Assembly: GCA_026416955.1 (NCBI GenBank)
Contig: JAOAEE010000058.1
Location: forward strand, 1 to 37,623
DNA length: 37,623 bases
Reading direction: 5' to 3'
Source of the DNA: Ignavibacteria bacterium
GTDB taxonomy: Bacteria > Bacteroidota > Ignavibacteria > Kapaibacteriales > UBA2268
The translations under genes and the position numbers were made by a program. The notes below the pieces were generated by a model. That model did no database searches. It had not been told where the DNA came from and saw only the letters and a program-made list of their open reading frames with translations. This document shows, one piece after another, positions 17,528-25,704 of this stretch; the stretch's first letter is position 1, and the number at the start of each line of letters is the position of its first letter.

Positions 17528-18727
17528 TTATTCTTCTTCTAAATAGTTTTCATAAAATACATATGGGTTTGTTCTTGGATGCCGAATCATCTCTGGTTGT
17601 GGGTCGAGCCCTATAGCTTCGAGGTAATTACCCAATCCAACTCTTTGAATAAATTCCCCGACCCGTTCACGATTCTTTCCTTCTTCGACCCAAGGTTCAA
17701 GAATAGCGTCGATTAGTTCAACAATGTCGTTGAATGAATCTTCATCATCGAGTTTAACAAAAGGAACAATAACCGATGAAAGAATTGCACCTTCGACAAT
17801 AGGTGCTTTTGAGCCCAAAAGAATAACCGCACCACGGTCCTTTCCGGGAGCAAGTGCCTTTGGAAGAACATTAATACAATGCATACAGTGTCGGCAACTA
17901 CTGTCGTCTATTTTTAGAGTTTCTCCATCCCAATCAATGCAACGACCCGGGCAAAGAGCGACTACTTCTTTTACTATATCAACACCGTTTTTTGCATATT
18001 CACGAACCATTTCTTGGTCGATTTGGATTTCGTCCCGCCAAGTACCAATAACAGAAAAGTCTGCTCGAGCAATTGATGCAACACAATCGTTTGGACAACC
18101 AGAACATTTTATCTTGAACTTATAGGGAAGTGCAGGACGATGGATTTCATCTTGATAGTGTTGTGTTAGGAAATATGTTAATTTCATTGTGTCGTAACAA
18201 GCCCATTCGCACCTAGCCATACCACAACAGCAACTTGGGGTTCGAATGTCGGAACCAGAACCACCAAGGTCGAAACCTGCTTGAGTTAATTCAGAAAAGG
18301 TTGCTTCTAATTCTTCTGTCCTTGTACCTAAGAAAATAATATCTCCAGTTGAGCCGTGAAAGTTGGTAAGACCTGAACCGTGCCTATCCCAAATATCTGC
18401 AAGTGTACGGAGTGCTTCCGATGTGTAGAACCAACCAGCGGGTTGATTAACTCTCATAGTATGAAAATGCGAGACATTTGGGAATTCGTCGGGCAAATCG
18501 GTATATCTACCGATAACACCACCACCATAACCCATTACCCCAACGATACCTCCGTGTTTCCAGTGCCCAATTTTGTCGCGATACGACCTTTCCAACAATC
18601 CAAGTAGGTCGTTCGCCATTGGGTTCCAATCTGCCGCAGTTTTGATTTCCTTTACGAAACTTGGCCACGGACCTTTTTCCAACTCATCAAGCAGTGGGGT
18701 TTCGTACTTTTTCATTTGTTCTGCCAT
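17528..18727 (-). CDS. dsrA: DsrA, alpha subunit of dissimilatory sulfite reductase
   Basis: A 399-residue partner of DsrB, which together carry out six-electron reduction of sulfite or deliver the sulfur to DsrC. Cofactor motifs are intact: [12 protein letters not shown] (C166-C168, C173, C177) and CSGCPNDC (C208, C211, C215). A ferredoxin insert has CPGRC and CRHCMHC. The N-terminal [18 protein letters not shown] and [15 protein letters not shown] segments are strongly conserved in DsrA. AAAAGGAG precedes the ATG. It follows qmoC by 33 nt. Phylogeny of this and DsrB would decide whether the pair belongs to the reductive bacterial clade. Confidence 0.98.
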   Translation of the reverse strand: MAEQMKKYETPLLDELEKGPWPSFVKEIKTAADWNPMANDLLGLLERSYRDKIGHWKHGGIVGVMGYGGGVIGRYTDLPDEFPNVSHFHTMRVNQPAGWFYTSEALRTLADIWDRHGSGLTNFHGSTGDIIFLGTRTEELEATFSELTQAGFDLGGSGSDIRTPSCCCGMARCEWACYDTMKLTYFLTQHYQDEIHRPALPYKFKIKCSGCPNDCVASIARADFSVIGTWRDEIQIDQEMVREYAKNGVDIVKEVVALCPGRCIDWDGETLKIDDSSCRHCMHCINVLPKALAPGKDRGAVILLGSKAPIVEGAILSSVIVPFVKLDDEDSFNDIVELIDAILEPWVEEGKNRERVGEFIQRVGLGNYLEAIGLDPQPEMIRHPRTNPYVFYENYLEEE

Positions 18728-18760
18728 ATTAACTCCTTTTAATGATAAACATAAGTTTAA

Positions 18761-19987
18761 TTAGTTTGAAACTGAATAATTTATTATTCTATTCTCTCTT
18801 CCATACATTTTTAAAAATACTAATCCAAGAAATCTATAAACCATATGGGCAAACTTGGAATAGGGCATATACCAGAGCAAGAAGTAAACTAATATCAAAT
18901 GGATAAAATATGTTGGGAACCCTAATACTGCTGTTTGCATTAATCGAAAGAGGACACACAGCAAACCAGTAAATGCTACACCCCAAATAATCCAAAGAAA
19001 CAACATATCGCTGTAACTTGATTTGCCATATTGTGGTTCTGTTCTGTATCGTCTAAGTATGCACATTAAACTTCCAAATACGATTAAAAAACCAGCAAAA
19101 ATTCCAAAAAGTTTAACGATAAGTCCAAAAAATTCACGAACTTCGTTGGGATTATTAATATCAAAGCCAGCAAGCAACCCAATAGGCAAATTCATATCTT
19201 CTGGTAGGATTTGCCCGAAAATGCCCACAACATTGACGACAACCACGGCTGTTGCTATCATTGCTCCAAGAAAACCATAAAAGATAAAAAGATGACCTAA
19301 GTAACGAGTGCTATTTGTTGTGCATTGTTTGAACTTTTTGTGTAGAGCAAGGTCGATTAAAACCTTTACGACAGCGCTTCCAAAAGAGCATTCTTTTGGT
19401 TTATTTAATTTGCATTTTAAGTTGTGCCAATATCTTTTATACCCCCAGAAAGTAAAAGCAAAGATTAAAATATTTCCAGAGATGAAAAGATACTCAATAG
19501 GTCCGTGGGCTACGAATTCTTTGTATCGAAAAGGACCTTCCTTAATTGGGAACAGATTGCCTAAGTCCCAGTTTTGTGTAATTAACACAAGAATTGAGAT
19601 TAGGATAGCTGGTAATAGGAAAAGAAGGGGTAAATACTTTGGGGAACCAAGAGCAGTACCCATAAACTTAGGAACGGCAAAATGCTTGTAAACGTAATCA
19701 CGAATAGCCGACATTAAATCGGCTGGTCTTGCTCCACGGGGACATTTTTCGCTACATTCCATACAACCGTGGCAAAGCCAAATATCTGGGTCGGAAAGAA
19801 GTTCATTTTTCAAACCCCAACTTGCCCAAATCATCTCTTTGCGTGGGAAGGCACTTTCGTTAGGTGACAAATCGCAAACAACAGAGCAAGTTGCACATTG
19901 GAAGCATTTTTTTAAGGTCTCGCCACCACGCTTTTTTAGTTCTTTGATAAACTCTACATCGTTTTTAATTTCGATGACGTCACGCAT
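18761..19987 (-). CDS. qmoC: QmoC, iron-sulfur and cytochrome b membrane subunit of quinone-interacting oxidoreductase
   Basis: A 408-residue fusion of an HdrC-like domain and a NarI-like membrane domain. Two cluster motifs: C28-x2-C31-x2-C34-x3-C38 and C72-x2-C75-x2-C78-x3-C82. The C-terminal two thirds has about six hydrophobic segments, with histidines in LGHLFIFYGF, FIHLILVYF and SKFAHMVYRF as candidate b-heme ligands. In sulfate reducers QmoC moves electrons from menaquinol via QmoAB to AprAB. Here QmoA and QmoB are not next to it. Instead a YkgJ-type gene lies 10 nt upstream. A DsrM-like or other HdrC-cytochrome b protein is the alternative, but the domain order fits QmoC best. Confidence 0.85.
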   Translation of the reverse strand: MRDVIEIKNDVEFIKELKKRGGETLKKCFQCATCSVVCDLSPNESAFPRKEMIWASWGLKNELLSDPDIWLCHGCMECSEKCPRGARPADLMSAIRDYVYKHFAVPKFMGTALGSPKYLPLLFLLPAILISILVLITQNWDLGNLFPIKEGPFRYKEFVAHGPIEYLFISGNILIFAFTFWGYKRYWHNLKCKLNKPKECSFGSAVVKVLIDLALHKKFKQCTTNSTRYLGHLFIFYGFLGAMIATAVVVVNVVGIFGQILPEDMNLPIGLLAGFDINNPNEVREFFGLIVKLFGIFAGFLIVFGSLMCILRRYRTEPQYGKSSYSDMLFLWIIWGVAFTGLLCVLFRLMQTAVLGFPTYFIHLILVYFLLWYMPYSKFAHMVYRFLGLVFLKMYGRENRIINYSVSN

Positions 19988-19997
19988 CTCGAAGCCT

Positions 19998-20816
19998 TTA
20001 TTGTTTTACTTTATTTTTATCCAAATCAAGGTAGTCTTTTCGCAGTTCGAAAACTTTTTCGCCAAAAATGCTGAAGCGCAACCACTCAAAACCGAATTTG
20101 ATTAATTCAGCATCGTTGTAGCGTATTTTCTCTTTTCTATCTTCATCAACATCGAATCTTTTGAAAAAAGTACTTTCGAAAAGAAATTTTCTGAATTTGT
20201 CGATGTCGTAGCAGACCATATAAAACATTTCTAATTTTACTGGTTCAATTGCTCGGGCAGTTACAAAAAATTTGTGCAGAGAAATTTCTTTGAATAGTTC
20301 CCCTAATTCTTGGTATTCATCTAAACCTTGGTCGGTAAACCATTCATCTATTGTCCATTCTCGGTTTTGGTCAAATCCCTTACAAACATCTTCTTTGATT
20401 AAAAAGTAGAATTCTTCGCCATTATTTAATTTTTCTGCTTCATTAGGAGAGGCAATTCCTATTGGGAACATACGACAACTCCAAGGTCTGTCGTTGTAAA
20501 CTAAGCAGCCATCATCGCCCAAGAAAGGACAGTTCAATGTTTTCTCATCCATTCGAAGCATTACTATGGGATGGCGTAAATTTTGTGCTATTGGTAAAAT
20601 AGTGTATTTGCTAAGGAATTCTGTGGAATCGATTCCCAAAGCCTTGCGAAGTCTTGCTATATCATATGGTGTTAGGAAAATATTCACATTGTTACAGCAT
20701 TTGTTGAAACATTCTATACCGGGCTTGCACTCAAATCGAAATTTGGAGTTTTTATCTATTTTAGGATAATTAGAAATTAATTCCTCACTTATTATCCTTG
20801 CATTTTTTTCAAACAT
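19998..20816 (-). CDS. YkgJ-type cysteine-cluster protein
   Basis: A 272-residue protein of the YkgJ (CxxCxxCC, UPF0153-like) family, thought to bind zinc or an iron-sulfur cluster. The N-terminal ligand group is C30, C36, C40 and C41. The second is C96, C104 and C114, in CPFLGDDGC and RPWSCRMFP. The C-terminal 140 residues are less conserved and may form a helical domain (DLDEYQ-like acid-rich stretch near 165, then a Lys-rich tail). It is encoded between the zinc-ribbon gene (5-nt gap) and qmoC (10-nt gap), so it is tightly co-translated with a respiratory subunit. A role in cluster assembly or electron transfer for the Apr/Qmo step is inferred from position only. Confidence 0.85.
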   Translation of the reverse strand: MFEKNARIISEELISNYPKIDKNSKFRFECKPGIECFNKCCNNVNIFLTPYDIARLRKALGIDSTEFLSKYTILPIAQNLRHPIVMLRMDEKTLNCPFLGDDGCLVYNDRPWSCRMFPIGIASPNEAEKLNNGEEFYFLIKEDVCKGFDQNREWTIDEWFTDQGLDEYQELGELFKEISLHKFFVTARAIEPVKLEMFYMVCYDIDKFRKFLFESTFFKRFDVDEDRKEKIRYNDAELIKFGFEWLRFSIFGEKVFELRKDYLDLDKNKVKQ

Positions 20817-20821
20817 AGGAA

Positions 20822-21094
20822 TTACCTTTCAATTTTCTCCAAATATGCATTTTTAATATCATTTTCTTTGGTGACTGGATAAGGACCTTGGTAACCATTG
20901 AATGGATTGAACATAAAGCGATAGGAAGCGTGGACGTGATAGTTATTCCACATCCAATCCCAACCTCGGCGAAAGTATCCACAATCGTCGTTTATGCAAA
21001 TAAAAAGATATTCTACTCCCCAATCGGAATCTACTGGTAAGTAAACTTTTTTTATTTCACTACCACAATGTTTGCAAAAATATTTTTGTTCCAT
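20822..21094 (-). CDS. Small zinc-ribbon-like protein in the apr-qmo-dsr block
   Basis: A 90-residue protein with a probable zinc ribbon: C7 and C10 (FCKHCG) paired with C33 and C38 (ICINDDCGYF). An aromatic segment follows (GWDWMWNNYHVHASYRFMFNP). From memory it resembles small conserved proteins of deltaproteobacterial sulfate reducers with a CFNDxC and SYRFxxNP pattern, but I cannot confirm this. GGAGGG is 5 nt before the ATG. The upstream gap to aprA (143 nt) has two hairpins, and the downstream YkgJ-type gene follows by 5 nt, so it opens the second segment of the block. Its function is unknown; a cluster or metal-handling partner is possible. Confidence 0.8.
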   Translation of the reverse strand: MEQKYFCKHCGSEIKKVYLPVDSDWGVEYLFICINDDCGYFRRGWDWMWNNYHVHASYRFMFNPFNGYQGPYPVTKENDIKNAYLEKIER

Positions 21095-21138
21095 AGTTTC
21101 CCTCCAATTATGGTGAATTTGGGGATGGAAAAGCAGAA

Positions 21139-21161
21139 TTAAGATGATTAGAGCATCTTAA
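21139..21161 (-). other. Hairpin in the leader of the zinc-ribbon gene
   Basis: An 8-bp stem (TTAAGATG at 21139-21146 with CATCTTAA at 21154-21161) has a 7-nt loop and imperfect pairing beyond it on both sides. It lies in the gap between aprA and the zinc-ribbon gene, downstream of the stronger hairpin. With no T run it is not a terminator; it may be a leader structure or chance. Confidence 0.35.
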
Positions 21162-21204
21162 TCCAGCATTTCGCTCCCAATTATCAAACAACTATATCAT
21201 ACAA

Positions 21205-21230
21205 AGTGTCCCGGGTTGCCCCGGGACACT
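21205..21230 (-). terminator. Strong hairpin after aprA
   Basis: A perfect 11-bp GC-rich stem (AGTGTCCCGGG at 21205-21215 with CCCGGGACACT at 21220-21230) has loop TTGC. It lies 8 nt after the aprA stop codon. On the minus strand the following bases are TTTGTATGATA, only weakly T-rich. It could terminate partly or stabilise the sat-aprBA transcript 3' end. Confidence 0.65.
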
Positions 21231-21237
21231 GTATTGA

Positions 21238-23109
21238 TTAAAATATTCGGATAATATCGCGTGTAAACACATTCCAAGTGTCGGTTTTTCGGTCGTAGGT
21301 CATATTTACAAATTTTTCCCAATTTGGGTCTAAGCTTGGTTTGTCTGCACGGAAGTAATAGCCGGGCCATCGAGTTTCTTCGCGGAATAGTATTGCTCGG
21401 ATGTGTGCTTCTGCTTGATACATTCTATGGATATTTTCCCAGCAGCGCATTAGTTCGTGCAAATCGCAAGCTGCGAGTTTTTCGCTATCTTCTTTTAGCA
21501 TTTGCATCAACTGCAAGCCTTTTTCGAGCAATGGTTTACTTGTCTTAAATTGCGAAGTTACTCCACCAGCATATTCATCCATAAGTTTTTGTAATCGGAA
21601 CATAAACATTTTGGGTCGAATGTAATTTGGGTTGATATCTGGGTCGGTTGTTTCTTTGTAATGTGCTTCGTATACTTCTAATGGTTTGTAAATCTTTTTC
21701 TTGAGTTCTTCAATTTGATTTTCGTCGTAATTTAATTGCGGATTTTCTTTTACAATGTATTCAATTGCACCTTTTGCTGCAATACGACCTTCGGCGTGGG
21801 AACCAGAAGAAAACTTGTGGCTAGAAGCACCAGAAGCATCTCCAGCACAGAACAATCCTTTTACTGTGGACATATTTGGATAACCCCAGAAATATTCTGG
21901 TGGGGCAAGGTCTTTCGGTCCACTGACCCAAGCGCCAGAAGCACCAGAGTGTGAACCAATAAAGTATGGTTCGGCAGCGGCAATTTCCGATGGTGCTTGT
22001 TCTGGGAATGTATTGGTGGCAGCCCAGAGTATTGCTTGGGAAATTGTCATATCGAGGAAGTCTTCCCAGGCTTCTTCTTCCAACTCTTTCATCTTTTTCT
22101 TATATGCTTTCGGGTCGTCTTTGTATTGGTCTGCAATTTTTTGAATTGCTTCTTCGGTCCTCATATAGATTGGTCCTTTCCCTTCCATTACATCGAGCAT
22201 ACCAAGCCAGTTTCGCAAGTTGGCTGGAATTGGTTTTACTTTCCCATAGGGCAACCATTTCTCTAATTCGTCGGTTCGTTCGACCATATAATCCCCGCCG
22301 AAAGCATTTGTTGCACGGGATTTGAATAAAAGGAACCAAGCACCAACTGGTCCGTAAGCATCTTTGAAGCGAACTGGAATAAATCGAACTTCTTGGCAAG
22401 TCATTTCGGCACCAGCCATTATTGTGAAGTAGGCACTCGAGCCAGAGTTCCAAGGTGGATACCAAGCACGGCCAAGACCTTCACCAGTTGAACGAGGACG
22501 GAACACGTGAACTGCACCCCCCATTGCCACTAATGTCGCTTTAGCTTTAAAGACATAGAATTTATTGTCTCTTACACTAAATCCCACAGCACCAGCGCAA
22601 CGGTCTCCGTCCATTAATGGTTCAACTATGAATATTCTCTCGTAAATATTTTCGATACCAAGTGCATTTTTTGCAGCCTCGGCAACAACAACTTTGTATG
22701 ATTCCCCGTTAATCATTAATTGCCATCGACCTTCGTGGACATAATTGCCTTCTTCATCTTTCCAAATTGGTAGACCCCACTTTTCAAATAGATGTACGGT
22801 CGAGTCGACGTGGCGAGCAATGTTTGCGACCAAATCTTCCCTAGTAATTCCCATTAAGTCGTTTCTTACGTAATCAACGTAGTCTTTGACAGTATTTTTT
22901 CCAGAGTTAAGGTCTACATAAAGATTGATAGCAGAAAGGCCCATTGCAACAGCACCACTTCTGTCGAGAGCGGCTTTGTCTACAAGGGTAACTTTCAAAC
23001 CGTGTTTCTTTGCCCAATATGCTGCTTCGACTGCTGCACCGCAAGCAGCCATACCACCACCAACAATCAGTAGATCGGTGTTGACTTCTACAGTTTCAAA
23101 TGGTCCCAT
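21238..23109 (-). CDS. aprA: AprA, alpha subunit of adenylylsulfate reductase
   Basis: A 623-residue FAD enzyme that interconverts APS and sulfite plus AMP, in complex with AprB. The FAD site GGGMAACGAAVEA (about 17-29) opens the protein. The conserved RPRSTGEGLGRAWYPPWNSGSSAY region, the SHSGASGAW motif and GLFCAGDASGASSHKFSSGSHAEG match AprA closely. It is a little shorter than the usual 650-660 residues. AAAGGAG precedes the ATG. It lies 29 nt after aprB, and a strong hairpin follows its stop. Clade I versus II, and so direction of use, cannot be read by eye. Confidence 0.98.
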   Translation of the reverse strand: MGPFETVEVNTDLLIVGGGMAACGAAVEAAYWAKKHGLKVTLVDKAALDRSGAVAMGLSAINLYVDLNSGKNTVKDYVDYVRNDLMGITREDLVANIARHVDSTVHLFEKWGLPIWKDEEGNYVHEGRWQLMINGESYKVVVAEAAKNALGIENIYERIFIVEPLMDGDRCAGAVGFSVRDNKFYVFKAKATLVAMGGAVHVFRPRSTGEGLGRAWYPPWNSGSSAYFTIMAGAEMTCQEVRFIPVRFKDAYGPVGAWFLLFKSRATNAFGGDYMVERTDELEKWLPYGKVKPIPANLRNWLGMLDVMEGKGPIYMRTEEAIQKIADQYKDDPKAYKKKMKELEEEAWEDFLDMTISQAILWAATNTFPEQAPSEIAAAEPYFIGSHSGASGAWVSGPKDLAPPEYFWGYPNMSTVKGLFCAGDASGASSHKFSSGSHAEGRIAAKGAIEYIVKENPQLNYDENQIEELKKKIYKPLEVYEAHYKETTDPDINPNYIRPKMFMFRLQKLMDEYAGGVTSQFKTSKPLLEKGLQLMQMLKEDSEKLAACDLHELMRCWENIHRMYQAEAHIRAILFREETRWPGYYFRADKPSLDPNWEKFVNMTYDRKTDTWNVFTRDIIRIF

Positions 23110-23138
23110 TTTTATCTCCTTTATTATTCAACAAATGA

Positions 23139-23582
23139 TTACTTATTAAGTGTGAACAATGAATCTAACTTAAGCGAGCCGGGTTCAGTAAAGAGCAGTG
23201 GGCTAGAAATATCGTCAGTTGCAGTTTCCCAACCTCCATCTGGAACTGCTGAACCCTCGGGAGTAGTTCGAATTGGGAATTTGAATCTTTTCAGTTCGCC
23301 ATTACGGAATTTTACAGTCCACATAATCGAATCGGAACTTCTCATAGGAGTAACTTGTGCTCCTAATGGAACAAAGTCAGCGTATCCGCGTACTTCGATT
23401 GCTTGGTTTGGGCAAATTTTAACGCAGTTATAGCATTCCCAGCACAATTCTGGCTCGCGGTTGTAAGCTTTCATCGTGTCTTTATTTAGGACCATTAGGT
23501 CGTTTGGGCAAATGTACTGGCAAGCAGTCTTGTCCAGTGCTTTGCACCCATCGCATTTGTCTACTATTACGTAGCTTGGCAT
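23139..23582 (-). CDS. aprB: AprB, iron-sulfur beta subunit of adenylylsulfate reductase
   Basis: A 147-residue ferredoxin-like partner of AprA that carries electrons to its FAD through two 4Fe-4S clusters. The cysteines are C10, C13, C21 and C25 in the first motif and C47, C50, C53 and C57 in CWECYNCVKIC. The C-terminal 80 residues form the tail that wraps AprA in known structures (FVPLGAQVTPMRSSDSIMWTV). AAAGGAG lies before the ATG. It is placed between sat and aprA, with 45- and 29-nt gaps, which is the common order in sulfate reducers. Confidence 0.98.
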   Translation of the reverse strand: MPSYVIVDKCDGCKALDKTACQYICPNDLMVLNKDTMKAYNREPELCWECYNCVKICPNQAIEVRGYADFVPLGAQVTPMRSSDSIMWTVKFRNGELKRFKFPIRTTPEGSAVPDGGWETATDDISSPLLFTEPGSLKLDSLFTLNK

Positions 23583-23627
23583 TTTAGAACTCCTTTAATT
23601 AATTAAACATACATAATATAAATCATT

Positions 23628-24848
23628 TTATTCTCCAGTTGCTGCTTTGTGCAGCTTGATTTCTACTTTTTCTTGTAATCCAGAATAATATTCTCGTAAT
23701 ATCGCAAGAACTTCTGGTCGCGAGAATTCCTTTGGTACTTCTAAGCCTTCGGATAGAGCTTTTCGTAGCATTGTACCGCTTAGTAGGAGACGGTCTTCTT
23801 TCGAATGGGGGCAAGTTTTCATCGAAGCCATTCCTTCGCATTTGTAGCAATAGAAAGTCCAATCAATTTTTAATGGTTTGCAAAGTAGGGCCCCTTCCCA
23901 AAGTTCGTCGAAAATTTCTTGTGCTTCGAATGGACCATAGTAATTTCCAACCCCAGCGTGGTCGCGTCCAATTATCATATGAGTGCAACCATAATTTTGT
24001 CGGAATAAAGCGTGGAGCAACGCTTCTCGTGGTCCTGCATACCGCATATCAAGTGGGTATCCACCTTGGAGAACAGTATCCTTCACGAAATAATGTTGAA
24101 CAAGAACATCAATGCATCGAACACGGACGTCGGCTGGAATATCGCCGGGTTTTAGTTTGCCAACTAATTGGTGAATATATAAGCCATCGGAAACCTCGAG
24201 TGCAATTTTAGCAAGGTATTCGTGCGAACGATGCATAGGGTTTCGGAGTTGTAAAGCAGCAATTGTTTTCCACCCGCGTTCTGCAAATATTTTTCTTGAT
24301 TCTTCTGGTCTTTGATAAATTCCTTTAAATTGTTCGGGGAATGGTCCTTCGCTAAGAACCTTAACTGGACCAGCAAGATTGATTTCTGCCTGGTCCATAA
24401 CCATCTTCACACCGGGATGTTCGAGGTCAGTAGTTTTGAAGACGTTCTTGCATTCGAATTCCTTATCGATTTTGTACTTTTCGACAACTCGCATTGTAGC
24501 CATAATCTCGTTATACTCGTCGGAGTAAAGGGCTACCTCGTCGCCAATTTTGATTTTGTCCGCGGTTTCCTTGTCGGTGGAGACAGTGATGGGAATTGGC
24601 CAAAACAAGCCATTTTTGCTTGGCATTTTCATCTCTTCGCATACGCTTTTCCAATCGTCATAGCCCATAAAACCGTCGAGTGGGGTAAATCCACCAATAC
24701 CCATCATAATCAAGTCCCCAGCTTCACGACTGGTGATTGGGACTTTAAGAAGCTTTTCGGCTTTCTTTTTCTCCTCGGCAAGTTCTTCTCCTTCCAATAG
24801 TAATTTGATTAATTCGGGGCTTCCGTGGGGGCTAATTAGCTTTGTCAT
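23628..24848 (-). CDS. sat: Dissimilatory ATP sulfurylase
   Basis: A 406-residue homo-oligomeric sulfate adenylyltransferase of the dissimilatory type. It makes APS from ATP and sulfate, or ATP and sulfate from APS and pyrophosphate when run backward. Key motifs: [11 protein letters not shown] (200-210), GRDHAGVG (294-301) and a zinc site C334, C337, C346, H348 typical of the bacterial and archaeal dissimilatory enzymes. I start at the ATG at 24848, which is 7 nt after AAGGAG; a longer frame begins 13 codons earlier without such a site and overlaps the predicted -10 box. It is the first gene of the sulfur block. Confidence 0.98.
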   Translation of the reverse strand: MTKLISPHGSPELIKLLLEGEELAEEKKKAEKLLKVPITSREAGDLIMMGIGGFTPLDGFMGYDDWKSVCEEMKMPSKNGLFWPIPITVSTDKETADKIKIGDEVALYSDEYNEIMATMRVVEKYKIDKEFECKNVFKTTDLEHPGVKMVMDQAEINLAGPVKVLSEGPFPEQFKGIYQRPEESRKIFAERGWKTIAALQLRNPMHRSHEYLAKIALEVSDGLYIHQLVGKLKPGDIPADVRVRCIDVLVQHYFVKDTVLQGGYPLDMRYAGPREALLHALFRQNYGCTHMIIGRDHAGVGNYYGPFEAQEIFDELWEGALLCKPLKIDWTFYCYKCEGMASMKTCPHSKEDRLLLSGTMLRKALSEGLEVPKEFSRPEVLAILREYYSGLQEKVEIKLHKAATGE

Positions 24849-24886
24849 TTCTTTCTCCTTAATAAAACTAAACAAATTCAATTGCA

Positions 24887-24915
24887 ATATTAGATTTGTA
24901 ATTAATTATCAACAA
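24887..24915 (-). promoter_or_regulatory. Predicted sigma70-like promoter of the sat-apr-dsr block
   Basis: On the minus strand TTGTTG (24910-24915) is followed 17 bp later by TAATAT (24887-24892), a near-consensus pair at ideal spacing. Transcription would begin near 24880, giving a leader of about 30 nt to the sat ATG at 24848. The lineage may use a different consensus, so this is a pattern match only. Confidence 0.45.
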
Positions 24916-24960
24916 CTTATTTAGGTGTTTTGTATTCACATTGTAGTTTTAGGAAAGTCT

Positions 24961-24980
24961 AAAATATTATTTAATATTTT
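24961..24980. promoter_or_regulatory. 20-bp AT-rich palindrome upstream of sat
   Basis: AAAATATTA and its mirror TAATATTTT flank a central TT, a perfect 20-bp inverted repeat ending about 45 bp upstream of the predicted -35 box. It could be an operator for an activator, but palindromes of this composition arise easily in AT-rich DNA. Confidence 0.25.
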
Positions 24981-25053
24981 GAAATGCTTTTAAATAAATA
25001 ATCTCAAAAAGAGAATTTTTGGAGGGGAATAAAATGCAACAAATTTGTTACAG

Positions 25054-25620
25054 TTATTGGGTAATTTTTTGAACTAAATTGACTAATTCTTTCTTTGCTT
25101 TTTCTAAGTCGTCATTTACTAATATATAATCGAATTGGTCTTTAATTGCCATTTCCATTTCTATTCGTTCGAAGCGTCTTTTCAATTGTTCAGGTGTTTC
25201 GGTTTTTCGAGCGATTAATCTTTCTTTTAGGACTTGTAGGGAAGGTGGTGAAATGAAAATAAGAAATGAACTTTCTGGATACAACTTTTTTATCGATAAA
25301 GCACCTTTGACATCTATATCGAAAACGACTATTTCTCCATTTGAAAGGTGTTTCTCCACTTCGCTTTTCAAAGTACCATAATAATTTCCAAAGATATTTT
25401 CGTATTCGATAAAACCATTCTCCGAGATAATTTTTAGAAACTCCTCTTCGGTTAGGAAGTAATAATCCTTACCGTTAATTTCATTTTCCCTTGGAAGTCT
25501 GGTGGTTGCAGATATCGAAAACTTAAAGTTTGGGAAAACATCTAATAGATGGCGTGCAAGAGTAGTTTTTCCAGCCCCACTTGGTGCAGATAGTACAATT
25601 AGCTGCTTTTTCCTTTCCAT
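25054..25620 (-). CDS. gmk: Guanylate kinase
   Basis: A 188-residue cytoplasmic kinase phosphorylating GMP to GDP with ATP. The P-loop SAPSGAGKTTL (11-21) is intact, followed by SATTRLPRENEINGKDYYFL and the GMP-binding region GNYYGTLKSEVE. FDIDVKGA carries the Asp of the Walker B-type strand, and the lid has RLIARKTETPEQLKRR. Length and motifs are ordinary. It is probably expressed with bshC upstream (84-nt gap). The 205-nt gap downstream contains the predicted promoter of the sulfur block, so gmk readthrough into sat is possible but not required. Confidence 0.97.
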   Translation of the reverse strand: MERKKQLIVLSAPSGAGKTTLARHLLDVFPNFKFSISATTRLPRENEINGKDYYFLTEEEFLKIISENGFIEYENIFGNYYGTLKSEVEKHLSNGEIVVFDIDVKGALSIKKLYPESSFLIFISPPSLQVLKERLIARKTETPEQLKRRFERIEMEMAIKDQFDYILVNDDLEKAKKELVNLVQKITQ

Positions 25621-25704
25621 AAAACTAATTCGAATTTATTATTTAACAATTGTAACTAATTCCGTTCGTTGAAACTCGAAATTAATGATAAAGTAATTTT
25701 AAGT

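Noticed and set aside
24930-24945. HcpR or CRP/FNR-type operator near the sat promoter
   Set aside because: A TGTTT...TCACA pattern is present, but the spacing is one base short and one half-site is poor, so it does not match the known consensus.
25002-25020. Small hairpin plus T run downstream of gmk
   Set aside because: The stem is only 4-5 bp of TCTC/GAGA, and its T run is on the plus strand, opposite to gmk, so it is unlikely to terminate gmk.
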